A stretch of 64,000 nt of DNA from an uncultured Eubacterium sp. GTDB lineage: Bacteria; Bacillota; Clostridia; Lachnospirales; Lachnospiraceae. Both the position numbers and the translations under genes were made by a program. Positions 1 through 8,720 of this stretch are shown piece by piece. Each line of letters begins with the position of its first letter. Position 1 is the first letter of the stretch. The stretch lies in NCBI GenBank assembly GCA_945946665.1, contig CAMEWO010000001.1:248001-312000 (forward strand). Direction: 5' to 3'. The notes under the pieces were generated by a model that saw only the letters and a program-made list of their open reading frames with translations, did not search any database and was not told where the DNA came from.

Positions 1-812
1 AATCTGTTATCACCCACAGCAATCTCCTTGGCATCTTCATCAGGTGTCACAGGCTCTGCCGGAGTCTCTGCACCGCCTCCATCTGGTTCAGTCTGGGCAG
101 TTACATCCTTATACGTACTGATAACATATGTCTTCTTCGTTCCATTTTCAGCAGTTACAGTTATGTATGTTTTATTGTCCCCAGGATCCATTCTTGTTCC
201 TGTAACAGAAATCTTAGCCTCCGGACTGCTTGCTGTGGCACTTACTACCAGCTTTGCCACATCTCCTCCCACCATCATGGTATATTCTGTCACATCCTTG
301 GAAAATGCTGGAGATAAAGTACCAGGACTAACCTTTAATGATGAAAGATAATTATCTGAAGATGCTGTTGATGGAGCGTTACCTTTCACAGTTCCTGAAC
401 CGGCATTTACCTGCATGTAATCTCCTGATGATGAAGCCACGCTGGAACCTGAGGATACACTTACACTTGTCTCCCCTGCTTTCATCACCTTAAAATTAAC
501 AGTTCTTGTCTTAGTTTTAAATGTATCAACATCAATCCACAAAACAGAGCCGGCAGAACCTGAATCCGCGCCTGAAACATACTGTAACGCTGAAGCATCG
601 TATGAAAGATAAATCTTCGTGGCACTTATTTCATCAGAAGAAGAAATTGTAATCTTGACACTTACCTCATCCCCCACATTACCACTGGCACCTTCCACAG
701 ATACTGATGCACTGGAAGCGGCCTTCGCACTGTAAATATTAAGGAAAAAGCATAAAAACACTGCCATAATGCCACACAATATGCTAACTGCAAACTTTTT
801 GGTTTTTTTCAT
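1..812 (-). CDS. Secreted cohesin-domain protein, 3' end beyond window
   Basis: Only the first 270 codons are in the window; the frame stays open to base 1. Residues about 1-35 are a signal peptide: a basic KKTKK start, a long hydrophobic run and an AKA cleavage site. Residues about 36-150 have the beta-strand pattern of a type I cohesin (VGDEVSVKITI, then LSYDASALQYVSG). Residues about 165-250 look like a cadherin-like beta-sandwich (AFSKDVTEYTMMV), followed by a Pro/Glu-rich linker. The ATG at 812 follows GGAGG at good spacing. It lies 26 bp after a glucosaminidase that carries a dockerin, so the two may bind each other at the cell surface (inference). The cohesin call rests on pattern, not on a search. 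Confidence 0.75.
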   Translation of the reverse strand, partial: MKKTKKFAVSILCGIMAVFLCFFLNIYSAKAASSASVSVEGASGNVGDEVSVKITISSSDEISATKIYLSYDASALQYVSGADSGSAGSVLWIDVDTFKTKTRTVNFKVMKAGETSVSVSSGSSVASSSGDYMQVNAGSGTVKGNAPSTASSDNYLSSLKVSPGTLSPAFSKDVTEYTMMVGGDVAKLVVSATASSPEAKISVTGTRMDPGDNKTYITVTAENGTKKTYVISTYKDVTAQTEPDGGGAETPAEPVTPDEDAKEIAVGDNR

Positions 813-838
813 ATCAAACCTCCATTCCAGCAATCCTG

Positions 839-2956
839 CTAATCATTAAGAATCATGTTCTTAGTTTTAACAATATCAATAATGTCTAATGTACCATTAT
901 TATCAATATCTGCTGCCCTCTTATATGCCCCGGAAAGCTCACCTTTTCCAAGCATATCATTCTTTATCTTTACAATATCAAGAATGTCAACACTTCCATC
1001 TCCGTTAACATCACCTTCAACAGATACAGTGTAAGATGACACCTTGACATTAGAAGAATTATATATGTTAACCAGGTCTCCTGTAGCACATATATCAGAC
1101 TTAGTATTACCATTCATGTCCGTTATTCTTACATAACAACCATTAGTTACCGCAATCTTTCCTGTTATTTCTGAAGGACTGATTCCTGAAGCAATTCCTG
1201 ATATAATTCCATTCTCTGAATCCACCGCATATTCAGTGTTCATGTTGGCGTCACCGCCACCCTGTGAATTAGGTCTTGCTATGTTCACAGTATAATTACG
1301 CACCTTACCATTCTGGGCTGTAACCTTAATATTAATTACATTAGTACCATATTTCAGGTTATATGTTCCCGTTCCGCTTACACTTGCTTTATCTGAAACG
1401 GCAGTGGCAGCAACAGTTACCGATGATACCGAACTTGCCACAACTGCACCATACTCTGAATTGTACATGTTAAACGAAGGTGTTAGACTGATTCCGTTAA
1501 CGCTTAATCCGGCAAGGTAATTATTAGGATTACCATCACCTGTAGGCTTGCTGCATGTAGCAGATGGCATATTATTAAATACCGGAATATAAAATGTTAT
1601 TGCATTATCCCTTTTAAATTCTTCTGTATAGGCAGTTGCAGCCTTAGCTGACTCACTGAATGCTGCCTGAATATTAGTCATATACTGGTGATAATACGAA
1701 CCTGAAAACACATCAAACTTCTCATAGTATATGGTGTTCTGTCCAACATTAATGTATGCTTTACCAACAAAGATGGCACCACCGATAAGTGCTCTCATTC
1801 TTGTATTCCATGGTCTTAATGTAGTTGAATCCTCCACAGCTGCGTACTTAAGTCCAACCTCCACAGCACTTAAATTACCTGACTTATAGGCACCAATATT
1901 GTAATAATTGTAAAGTCCGGTAAGACCTGACACATTACCAGATATAGAATTGCCTGTTCCGTTAATCCCCTGCTCCTGAAGAATTCTTGTGGCCAGGTGA
2001 TATGGACTTACTCCAGACTGGTTGGCAGCTACAATCAAAGCGGAAGCATAGTTATAAACCTGATTATTATAGGAGAGGTCATGACTTGAATTAGCCATAA
2101 ATGAACCTGAAATTACGTTATTAACTCCGCTTCCATTATGGGTATTACTATCATAAGCCAGAGACTCAAAAGCAAATATATTGGTTGTATTGAGATAATT
2201 TCTTGGATCAGCACAATACTCTACCAGTTCCTTTGAAGCCTGAACCCAGTTGCCACTGTCCTTTGCCACATATGTATCTGTCTCCCAGTCATAACATCCT
2301 GCATCAATTGATTTCCATGAGCTTATGGATGAGCCTGACACAAGACTTCGACCATTCACATTCTCGTTATTAATAAATGTGTTCCAGTCCACGCTTATCT
2401 TTCTTGCAACGAAATTCCACTTTGGATACTGGGCGTGAATCTGCCTCAGACCTGCTTTATATGATTCTGGAAATCCCTGCTTGTTAAGATAAGCTTCAAA
2501 GTCTGTATTTTCCTCATAGTTATAATCATTAAGCACCTGAACATATTCCCCAAATATATATCCTGTTATATATGAAGTTGAATTCCCCTGATAATATCCT
2601 ATCTTGTACCAATCGTAGGTATCTGAAGTTTTCACAACCTGGAGAATGTCAAATGTAAACCCACCATTCTTCTCGGTTATAATATTACAGTTGGTATTAC
2701 TCTCCGTTCTGATTCTGACATTAGTATATCCTGCCGGAATCTGCCCCTTTGCAATTACCGATTCGGCATATACTGTTTCAGGTCCCAGATTAACATGGTC
2801 TGTAATTCCACATATCCCCATCAGTGCTGACAGTCCCGGAACAGCAGAAAGTCCCTGAAAACAAAGCACTATGGCTGCAGCTGTAGCAACGGACTTCTTT
2901 ATGTGTCTATATACATCTCTTTTGTGAAAGAAAAAACCATCATTAAAGTATTTCAA
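839..2956 (-). CDS. Cell-wall glucosaminidase with SH3-like, cadherin-like and dockerin domains
   Basis: Predicted secreted N-acetylglucosaminidase acting on peptidoglycan. In order it shows a signal anchor (about 15-60), an SH3-like wall-binding region (about 70-145), a glucosaminidase domain (about 180-450; LATRILQEQG holds the likely catalytic Glu), a cadherin-like sandwich (about 490-575), and a C-terminal dockerin at residues 648-705 with two calcium loops (DVNGDGSVDILD and DIDNNGTLDIID). I chose TTG at 2956 because GAAGGTGG sits 6 nt upstream; an upstream in-frame ATG at 3004 has no clear ribosome site and would add 16 residues. The neighbouring gene encodes a cohesin-like protein, a natural dockerin partner. 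Product length is 705 aa from the TTG start. Confidence 0.85.
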   Translation of the reverse strand: MKYFNDGFFFHKRDVYRHIKKSVATAAAIVLCFQGLSAVPGLSALMGICGITDHVNLGPETVYAESVIAKGQIPAGYTNVRIRTESNTNCNIITEKNGGFTFDILQVVKTSDTYDWYKIGYYQGNSTSYITGYIFGEYVQVLNDYNYEENTDFEAYLNKQGFPESYKAGLRQIHAQYPKWNFVARKISVDWNTFINNENVNGRSLVSGSSISSWKSIDAGCYDWETDTYVAKDSGNWVQASKELVEYCADPRNYLNTTNIFAFESLAYDSNTHNGSGVNNVISGSFMANSSHDLSYNNQVYNYASALIVAANQSGVSPYHLATRILQEQGINGTGNSISGNVSGLTGLYNYYNIGAYKSGNLSAVEVGLKYAAVEDSTTLRPWNTRMRALIGGAIFVGKAYINVGQNTIYYEKFDVFSGSYYHQYMTNIQAAFSESAKAATAYTEEFKRDNAITFYIPVFNNMPSATCSKPTGDGNPNNYLAGLSVNGISLTPSFNMYNSEYGAVVASSVSSVTVAATAVSDKASVSGTGTYNLKYGTNVINIKVTAQNGKVRNYTVNIARPNSQGGGDANMNTEYAVDSENGIISGIASGISPSEITGKIAVTNGCYVRITDMNGNTKSDICATGDLVNIYNSSNVKVSSYTVSVEGDVNGDGSVDILDIVKIKNDMLGKGELSGAYKRAADIDNNGTLDIIDIVKTKNMILND

Positions 2957-3032
2957 ATTATTCCACCTTCTCGCATATATCTGGCAACTTATATACATGA
3001 ACATTCACATATATCCATCCGCCCACATTCAT

Positions 3033-4625
3033 CTAATTTCTTCCGAACTCTGAAAGTTTTAGATTCTCATTACGTTCAAGAACCATATTGACACTCCAGC
3101 TGTTCGTAAACAACAGTAATGGGTTATCTTTAAGGTCCTTTATCTTCTTCATATCTGATGTACCAACAATTCTTGACACATCAATTTCTTCCGGATTCTC
3201 TATCCATCTTATATACTCGTATGGAAGTGTCTCCAGCTTGATATCTACATTATACTCGTTTTTCAGTCTGTATTCCAGCACTTCAAACTGCAAAACTCCT
3301 ACAACTCCCACAATAATCTCTTCCATTCCGGTATTAAACTCCTGGAATATCTGGATAGCACCTTCCTGGGCAATCTGGCTGATACCCTTGATAAACTGTT
3401 TTCTCTTCATGGTATCAATCTGTCTTACTCTTGCAAAATGCTCTGGAGCAAATGTAGGTATTCCCTCAAAGGCAAACTTCTTATTAGACGTACACAACGT
3501 ATCTCCGATAGAAAAGATTCCCGGATCAAATACACCGATTATATCTCCGGCGTAAGCCTCATCAACAATATGTCTTTCCTGTGCCATCATCTGCTGTGGC
3601 TGTGAAAGTCTGATTTTCTTACCACCCTGTACATGGTTAACTTCCATTCCCGCCTCAAACTTCCCTGAGCAGATTCTCATGAATGCAATTCTGTCTCTGT
3701 GGGCTTTATTCATATTTGCCTGTATCTTGAATACAAATGCAGAGAAATCCTCCTTAGCAGGATCAATAATGCCCTGATTTGAGTTCCTTGGAAGTGGTGG
3801 TGTAGTCATTGAAAGGAAATGCTTAAGGAATGTCTCAACACCAAAATTAGTAAGGGCAGAGCCAAAGAATACAGGTGTAAGATTACCGGCACGCACCTCA
3901 TCAAGACTGAATTCAGCACTGGCTCCGTCGAGAAGCTCAATATCATCATTAAGCTTATCAAAGAATCCCTGTCCGATTTCAGCAAGAAGTTCATCAGTTC
4001 CCACAGGAATGTTCTTAGTATCAACCTCTTTCTGACCATTCATGGCAGCCTTGAATAAAGATACTTCCTTCTCGTTTCTGTCATATACACCCTTAAATTC
4101 CTTTCCACATCCAATGGGCCAGTTCATAGGACATGTGCTGATTCCTAATACATTTTCAATATCATCAAGAAGCTCAAAGGGGTCATTAGCTTCTCTATCC
4201 ATCTTATTGATAAATGTAAATATTGGAATGTGTCTTAATACACATACCTTAAAAAGCTTTATTGTCTGTTTCTCAACACCTTTAGAAGCATCTATTACCA
4301 TTACTGCTGAATCGGCAGCCATAAGTGTTCTGTAGGTATCCTCTGAGAAATCCTCATGACCCGGTGTATCAAGAATATTGATGCAGTATCCATCATAATT
4401 AAACTGCAGCACAGATGAGGTTACAGAGATACCTCTCTCCTTCTCTATCTCCATCCAGTCAGAAACTGCATGCTTGGCAGTCTTCTTACCCTTAACAGAA
4501 CCAGCTAGGTTAATTGCACCTCCATAAAGAAGAAACTTCTCCGTAAGAGTAGTCTTACCTGCATCGGGATGGGAAATAATTGCAAATGTACGTCTTTTCT
4601 CAATCTCTTTACTATAATCTGACAT
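3033..4625 (-). CDS. prfC: Peptide chain release factor 3
   Basis: Translational GTPase RF3, which recycles RF1/RF2 from the ribosome after termination. The G1 motif SHPDAGKTTLTEKF is near residue 20, the switch region has ERGISVTSSV, then DTPGHEDF (G3) and NKMDRE (G4). Length, about 530 aa, is normal for the family. SD AAAGGA is better spaced to the ATG at 4625 than to the GTG at 4628. It follows a hairpin terminator, so it may have its own promoter in the short gap, and it is 76 bp upstream of the glucosaminidase gene. Confidence 0.95.
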   Translation of the reverse strand: MSDYSKEIEKRRTFAIISHPDAGKTTLTEKFLLYGGAINLAGSVKGKKTAKHAVSDWMEIEKERGISVTSSVLQFNYDGYCINILDTPGHEDFSEDTYRTLMAADSAVMVIDASKGVEKQTIKLFKVCVLRHIPIFTFINKMDREANDPFELLDDIENVLGISTCPMNWPIGCGKEFKGVYDRNEKEVSLFKAAMNGQKEVDTKNIPVGTDELLAEIGQGFFDKLNDDIELLDGASAEFSLDEVRAGNLTPVFFGSALTNFGVETFLKHFLSMTTPPLPRNSNQGIIDPAKEDFSAFVFKIQANMNKAHRDRIAFMRICSGKFEAGMEVNHVQGGKKIRLSQPQQMMAQERHIVDEAYAGDIIGVFDPGIFSIGDTLCTSNKKFAFEGIPTFAPEHFARVRQIDTMKRKQFIKGISQIAQEGAIQIFQEFNTGMEEIIVGVVGVLQFEVLEYRLKNEYNVDIKLETLPYEYIRWIENPEEIDVSRIVGTSDMKKIKDLKDNPLLLFTNSWSVNMVLERNENLKLSEFGRN

Positions 4626-4642
4626 CACTGTTTCCTTTCAAG

Positions 4643-4685
4643 AAAAAAATTTAAAGCCTATGATGCTTTAGGCATCACAGGCTTT
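4643..4685 (-). terminator. Rho-independent terminator
   Basis: A 14-bp stem with one mismatch (4653-4666 with 4672-4685) closes a 5-nt loop. On the minus strand it is followed by a run of seven T at 4643-4649. It ends the transcript of the small gene at 4701-4964, separating the addBA group from prfC. Confidence 0.85.
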
Positions 4686-4700
4686 ATTGACCTAAAGATT

Positions 4701-4964
4701 CTATCTGTTCTCTCCGTTCAAACCGAACTTATATGAAACCTCAGACTTATCATCAATTCTACGGAATACGTTAACTACCCCATTCATAACATCAGGGAAC
4801 TTGTCCTCATCAGCCTCAATAGTAATAATCTGACCTTCGTCCATAATCTCTACCGAATCAGCTTTAGCATCTTCAATAATAGACTTCTTTGCAGCCTCCA
4901 GCTTCTCCTCTGTATTCAGCTTCTTGCTGGCACTTTTAAATTTAACACTATATGTCCTCTTCAT
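4701..4964 (-). CDS. Small acidic/basic protein of unknown function (87 aa)
   Basis: I do not recognise a named family. The protein has no membrane segment or signal peptide and no Cys. The predicted order of strand (TYSVKFKSA), long helix (TEEKLEAAKKSIIEDAKA), two strands (DSVEIMDEGQIITIEA) and helix (DKFPDVMNGVVNVFRR) resembles a ferredoxin-like fold of the HMA type but without the metal-binding CxxC; that is inference only. GGAGG upstream is better spaced to the second of two adjacent ATGs (4964) than to the first (4967). It is the last gene before a strong terminator and follows addA by 87 bp, so it may be co-transcribed with addBA. Confidence 0.75.
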   Translation of the reverse strand: MKRTYSVKFKSASKKLNTEEKLEAAKKSIIEDAKADSVEIMDEGQIITIEADEDKFPDVMNGVVNVFRRIDDKSEVSYKFGLNGENR

Positions 4965-5051
4965 CATAATCCTCCATATCCATTATGTGTAATGGGAAAA
5001 ACTCATACTTATCTGGGATTATACAACATTTAATTCCACACTTCAAGAGAT

Positions 5052-8000
5052 TTATAGAAGAATCTCCTTTCCCAGTGTAAATGAATATATTATTTTTTCC
5101 TTAACAGGAAGTCCTGTTATCTGTGACAGGGCTTTACCATAATAATCAAGCTGTATGCTGTATCGTTCTTTCAGTATATCTGCACCACCCTTGTATGGCA
5201 CCTTATCTGTTTTATAATCCAGTAAAACTATCTGTCCATCCTCAACAAAATACATATCAATAATACCCTGTATCAGCTGTACAGGATTATCCCTGTCTAT
5301 AAATACAAATGGCTGTTCACGCCATATTCTGTTCTCCCCAGCAGCTACAGCAATACGTCTTCCCACATCAGATGATATGAACTTTTCAATATCACTTTCC
5401 TCAATACATTCATACTGTTGTTTTGTAAGTTTCTTGCTGGAAAGCATCCTTTGAAGCTGCTCACTGATGCTTATACTCAGATTATTGTAATCAATTTCTT
5501 TGTAATCTAAGCACTCCATAACACGGTGATATGCACTTCCCCGCTGGTTGCCGGTAAGCTTTTCACCTGTGTCTTTCATAAACTCAGGAATTATCTCATT
5601 ATCTTCCTGTACAGAAGCTTTCTCCACAGCCTCCTTTACACTGTCTTCCATACAATCCCTGTCATCAAAATCCTCATCATGAAGCTGGTGCTTTAATTCT
5701 GATACCGTAACCTTGGATTTCACGTTTTCCTCTGCATCATGTGGATATGGGGGTATTTCTACTTCTATATGTCTTCCTTCCTGTCCTTCGGGCATATTTA
5801 TTATATTTTTCTGTTCAGGAGCCTCTTCTGACACAATCTCAAAATTGTCATTATCAGACATAGCAACAGGCACTGTCATATCAAAAAAGGTTAAACAACT
5901 GTCAATATCCAGATAACTGTATGTTCCTCCATCTAAGACAGATGTCCTGAACTTTTCCCATTTCTTCATACTTGTTTCTATGTTATCCACAACGCCTGTC
6001 ATAATCAGTTTTTCTCTTGCCCTTGTCATGGCAACATACAGGATTCTCATATCTTCACTTATGTTATCCTCCTTTAATGCAGAGGCAATAACATTCTTAG
6101 AAAAAGTAGGATTCTTGGTTCTTGTATCAAGATGAACCATATCCATGCCAATTCCATACTTCTGATGAATCAGGACTCCTTCTTTTCCATCATTATTATT
6201 TAACTTTTTTCCCATTCCTGCCACAATTACCACAGGAAACTCCAGTCCTTTGCTCTTATGTATTGTCATAAGACGAACCACATTCTCTTTCTCTGAAACA
6301 ATTGAAGCCTCTCCTATTTCGACTTCATAGGTCTGTAGCTTTTCAATGTATCTTAAGAAGTTAAAGAGTCCACGGAAGCTGGTCTTTTCGAAATCCTCCG
6401 CTTTCTTTAGCAGAATATCAAGGTTAGCCTGTCTCCTTGTACCCGATGGCATAGTTCCCACATAATAATAATATCCTGTAGAATACAGCACATCCCACAA
6501 AAGGTCATACACAGACATAACATCTGATTTCTTTCTGAATTCTTCCACAAGATTATACAGTTTCACACACTTATCTGATATCTTTTCATCCAATTGTGGT
6601 ATTTCATTAATTTCAGAAGTTTCCTTTACCTCAGAAGTTTCATCATCTCTGATGAATTTCCTTATAATATCGTACAGCTTTGCCTTCTTATCGACGAGCC
6701 TTATGTCTGCCATATCCTTAGTATCCATCTCACCAAAATAAGACATCATTACAGCAGCCATAGGAATATCATTCAATGGATTGTCAATCACAGAAAGAAA
6801 ACTCAGCACAAGCTGAATCTCCCTGACAGCAAAGAACCCTGTTGAACTGTCAGTATATGCAGGAATCCCCTCATCCATCAGAGTATTGACAACAGTCTGG
6901 GCGTAATTCTTTGCACTTCTTGATATTATTACAATATCGCTGTACCTTATTGGTCTGTAGCCCTTTGGTGAATTCTTATCTGCCACAACATAGACTTTTC
7001 CTTCTGACCTGTCCATGAGATTATGAATTATTCCTGCAATCATCCTGGCTTCCGCCTCTTCCTTGGAATCCAGCGAATCATCCTTCTCTAATATATGTAT
7101 ACTGGTACTGCTGTCCTTTGAGAAATCTACTGCTGTATATGTTCTTTCTACATCTATAATATAATCAGGAGCCTTATCATAGTTTATTCCATGATTTAAT
7201 CTGGCATCTTCATCGTAGGCAATCCCTCCGAATTCTCTTATCATTATTTTCTCAAATATACTGTTTACTGAAGAAAGAATATTGTCCCTGCTTCGGAAGT
7301 TATTCTGTAGCTGTATCTTACAATAAGCATTTGAAGGGTTATTCCCAGTATAATCCTTATAGGTATTACTTTTTTCAACAAATAATTCAGGGCATGCCAT
7401 TCTGAATCTGTATATGCTCTGCTTCACATCACCAACCATATATATATTGTTGGCTTCATTCTCTCTTCTTGTTCTGGATACAGCGGTAAGAATCTGCTCC
7501 TGCAGCATATTGCTGTCCTGATACTCATCAATAAGAATCTCACTGTAATAATCTGACAATGAATCTGCAACAGAGGTATATTCCAGCACACCATTATTAT
7601 TGTGTACAAGAATATCCAGTGCCAGATGTTCCATGTCATTAAAATCAATAATGTTTCTTTCCCTTTTCTCCGCCTTAATTCTTTCAGAAAAATCCCTTGC
7701 CATACTGGTCATCAGTTTAACAACAGGCGCACTTTCCTTAAGACTATCTATAATATCACTGACATCCTGTGCGAATATCTTCGTCTGAAGCGATTTAATG
7801 AATTCTTTTAAAGAATTTCTTCCTTCTGTCACTTCTGCTTTCTTAATCTCATCACAGTTTTTAGAACTTGGAGGCATCCTGTCAAATGAAAACCCTCTTA
7901 CACGGTCTGAAAGTTCTTTGAATGAACATGACTCAAGGATTCTTACAATATGTTCCTTCTCCTGCAGGATTCTTTCATAATACTTTTCCAGTCCGTTTTT

Positions 8001-8720
8001 TTCATTGCACAGGGAAATATATATTTCATATCTGTCTCTGTAGCCTGAAAGTATTTTCTTAATCTTATTATATATATATTCTACCCAGGGATTATTCTCA
8101 AAATCCTCTTCATTTTCCACGTTATACATGCTTACGCAGTTGTCATACCACTCATCTTCCCAGGGATAACTTCTGGCAAATTCATATATTCGTAATATCA
8201 TTTTTTCCAGTTTTGAATCATTCCTGCCTGTCCCGTATGAATCCACCAGATTAAAGAATTCACTGCTTCCTTCAGTATAATAATCCTCCATCATCTGGCT
8301 CATTATGTCATTATTAATAAGTGTAATCTCCCCCTCATCAGCAGTGCGGAATCCCGGGTCTATATCTGTTTCTGTGAAGTAATTCCGTACAATATCAAGA
8401 CAGAAACTGTCTATAGTGGTAATCCTTGCATTATTAACAAGAGTCTGCTGTCGGATAAGATTCTGGTCAGATGGATTTAATTCTATTAATTTATCCAGTT
8501 CCACCCTGATTCTGTTCTTCATCTCTGCGGCTGCTGCCTTAGTAAATGTAACAACCACAAGTCTGTCGATGGATACAGGTTTGTCAGAATCTGTGATTTT
8601 CTGAATAATTCTCTCAACTAATACAGCTGTTTTTCCAGAGCCCGCAGCAGCAGAAACAAGAATATTGCATCCATCAGCATGTATGGCATTACTCTGACTT
8701 TTTGTCCATTCGTTTTCCAT
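5052..8720 (-). CDS. addA: ATP-dependent helicase/nuclease subunit A
   Basis: Subunit A of the AddAB complex, which resects double-strand breaks for RecA loading. It is a UvrD/Rep-type helicase: Walker A SAAAGSGKT near residue 30, motif II with LIDEYQDS, motif III QSIYRFR, motif V TIHKSKGLEFPVV and motif VI ILYVAMTRAREKL. The C-terminus has the RecB-type nuclease signature, GIIDMYF followed by LLDYKTDK near residue 1170. Length (about 1222 aa) fits the family. SD GGGGTGG is best placed for the ATG at 8720; another ATG lies at 8726. Its start overlaps the 3' end of addB by about 30 bp, which suggests translational coupling. Confidence 0.96.
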   Translation of the reverse strand: MENEWTKSQSNAIHADGCNILVSAAAGSGKTAVLVERIIQKITDSDKPVSIDRLVVVTFTKAAAAEMKNRIRVELDKLIELNPSDQNLIRQQTLVNNARITTIDSFCLDIVRNYFTETDIDPGFRTADEGEITLINNDIMSQMMEDYYTEGSSEFFNLVDSYGTGRNDSKLEKMILRIYEFARSYPWEDEWYDNCVSMYNVENEEDFENNPWVEYIYNKIKKILSGYRDRYEIYISLCNEKNGLEKYYERILQEKEHIVRILESCSFKELSDRVRGFSFDRMPPSSKNCDEIKKAEVTEGRNSLKEFIKSLQTKIFAQDVSDIIDSLKESAPVVKLMTSMARDFSERIKAEKRERNIIDFNDMEHLALDILVHNNNGVLEYTSVADSLSDYYSEILIDEYQDSNMLQEQILTAVSRTRRENEANNIYMVGDVKQSIYRFRMACPELFVEKSNTYKDYTGNNPSNAYCKIQLQNNFRSRDNILSSVNSIFEKIMIREFGGIAYDEDARLNHGINYDKAPDYIIDVERTYTAVDFSKDSSTSIHILEKDDSLDSKEEAEARMIAGIIHNLMDRSEGKVYVVADKNSPKGYRPIRYSDIVIISRSAKNYAQTVVNTLMDEGIPAYTDSSTGFFAVREIQLVLSFLSVIDNPLNDIPMAAVMMSYFGEMDTKDMADIRLVDKKAKLYDIIRKFIRDDETSEVKETSEINEIPQLDEKISDKCVKLYNLVEEFRKKSDVMSVYDLLWDVLYSTGYYYYVGTMPSGTRRQANLDILLKKAEDFEKTSFRGLFNFLRYIEKLQTYEVEIGEASIVSEKENVVRLMTIHKSKGLEFPVVIVAGMGKKLNNNDGKEGVLIHQKYGIGMDMVHLDTRTKNPTFSKNVIASALKEDNISEDMRILYVAMTRAREKLIMTGVVDNIETSMKKWEKFRTSVLDGGTYSYLDIDSCLTFFDMTVPVAMSDNDNFEIVSEEAPEQKNIINMPEGQEGRHIEVEIPPYPHDAEENVKSKVTVSELKHQLHDEDFDDRDCMEDSVKEAVEKASVQEDNEIIPEFMKDTGEKLTGNQRGSAYHRVMECLDYKEIDYNNLSISISEQLQRMLSSKKLTKQQYECIEESDIEKFISSDVGRRIAVAAGENRIWREQPFVFIDRDNPVQLIQGIIDMYFVEDGQIVLLDYKTDKVPYKGGADILKERYSIQLDYYGKALSQITGLPVKEKIIYSFTLGKEILL

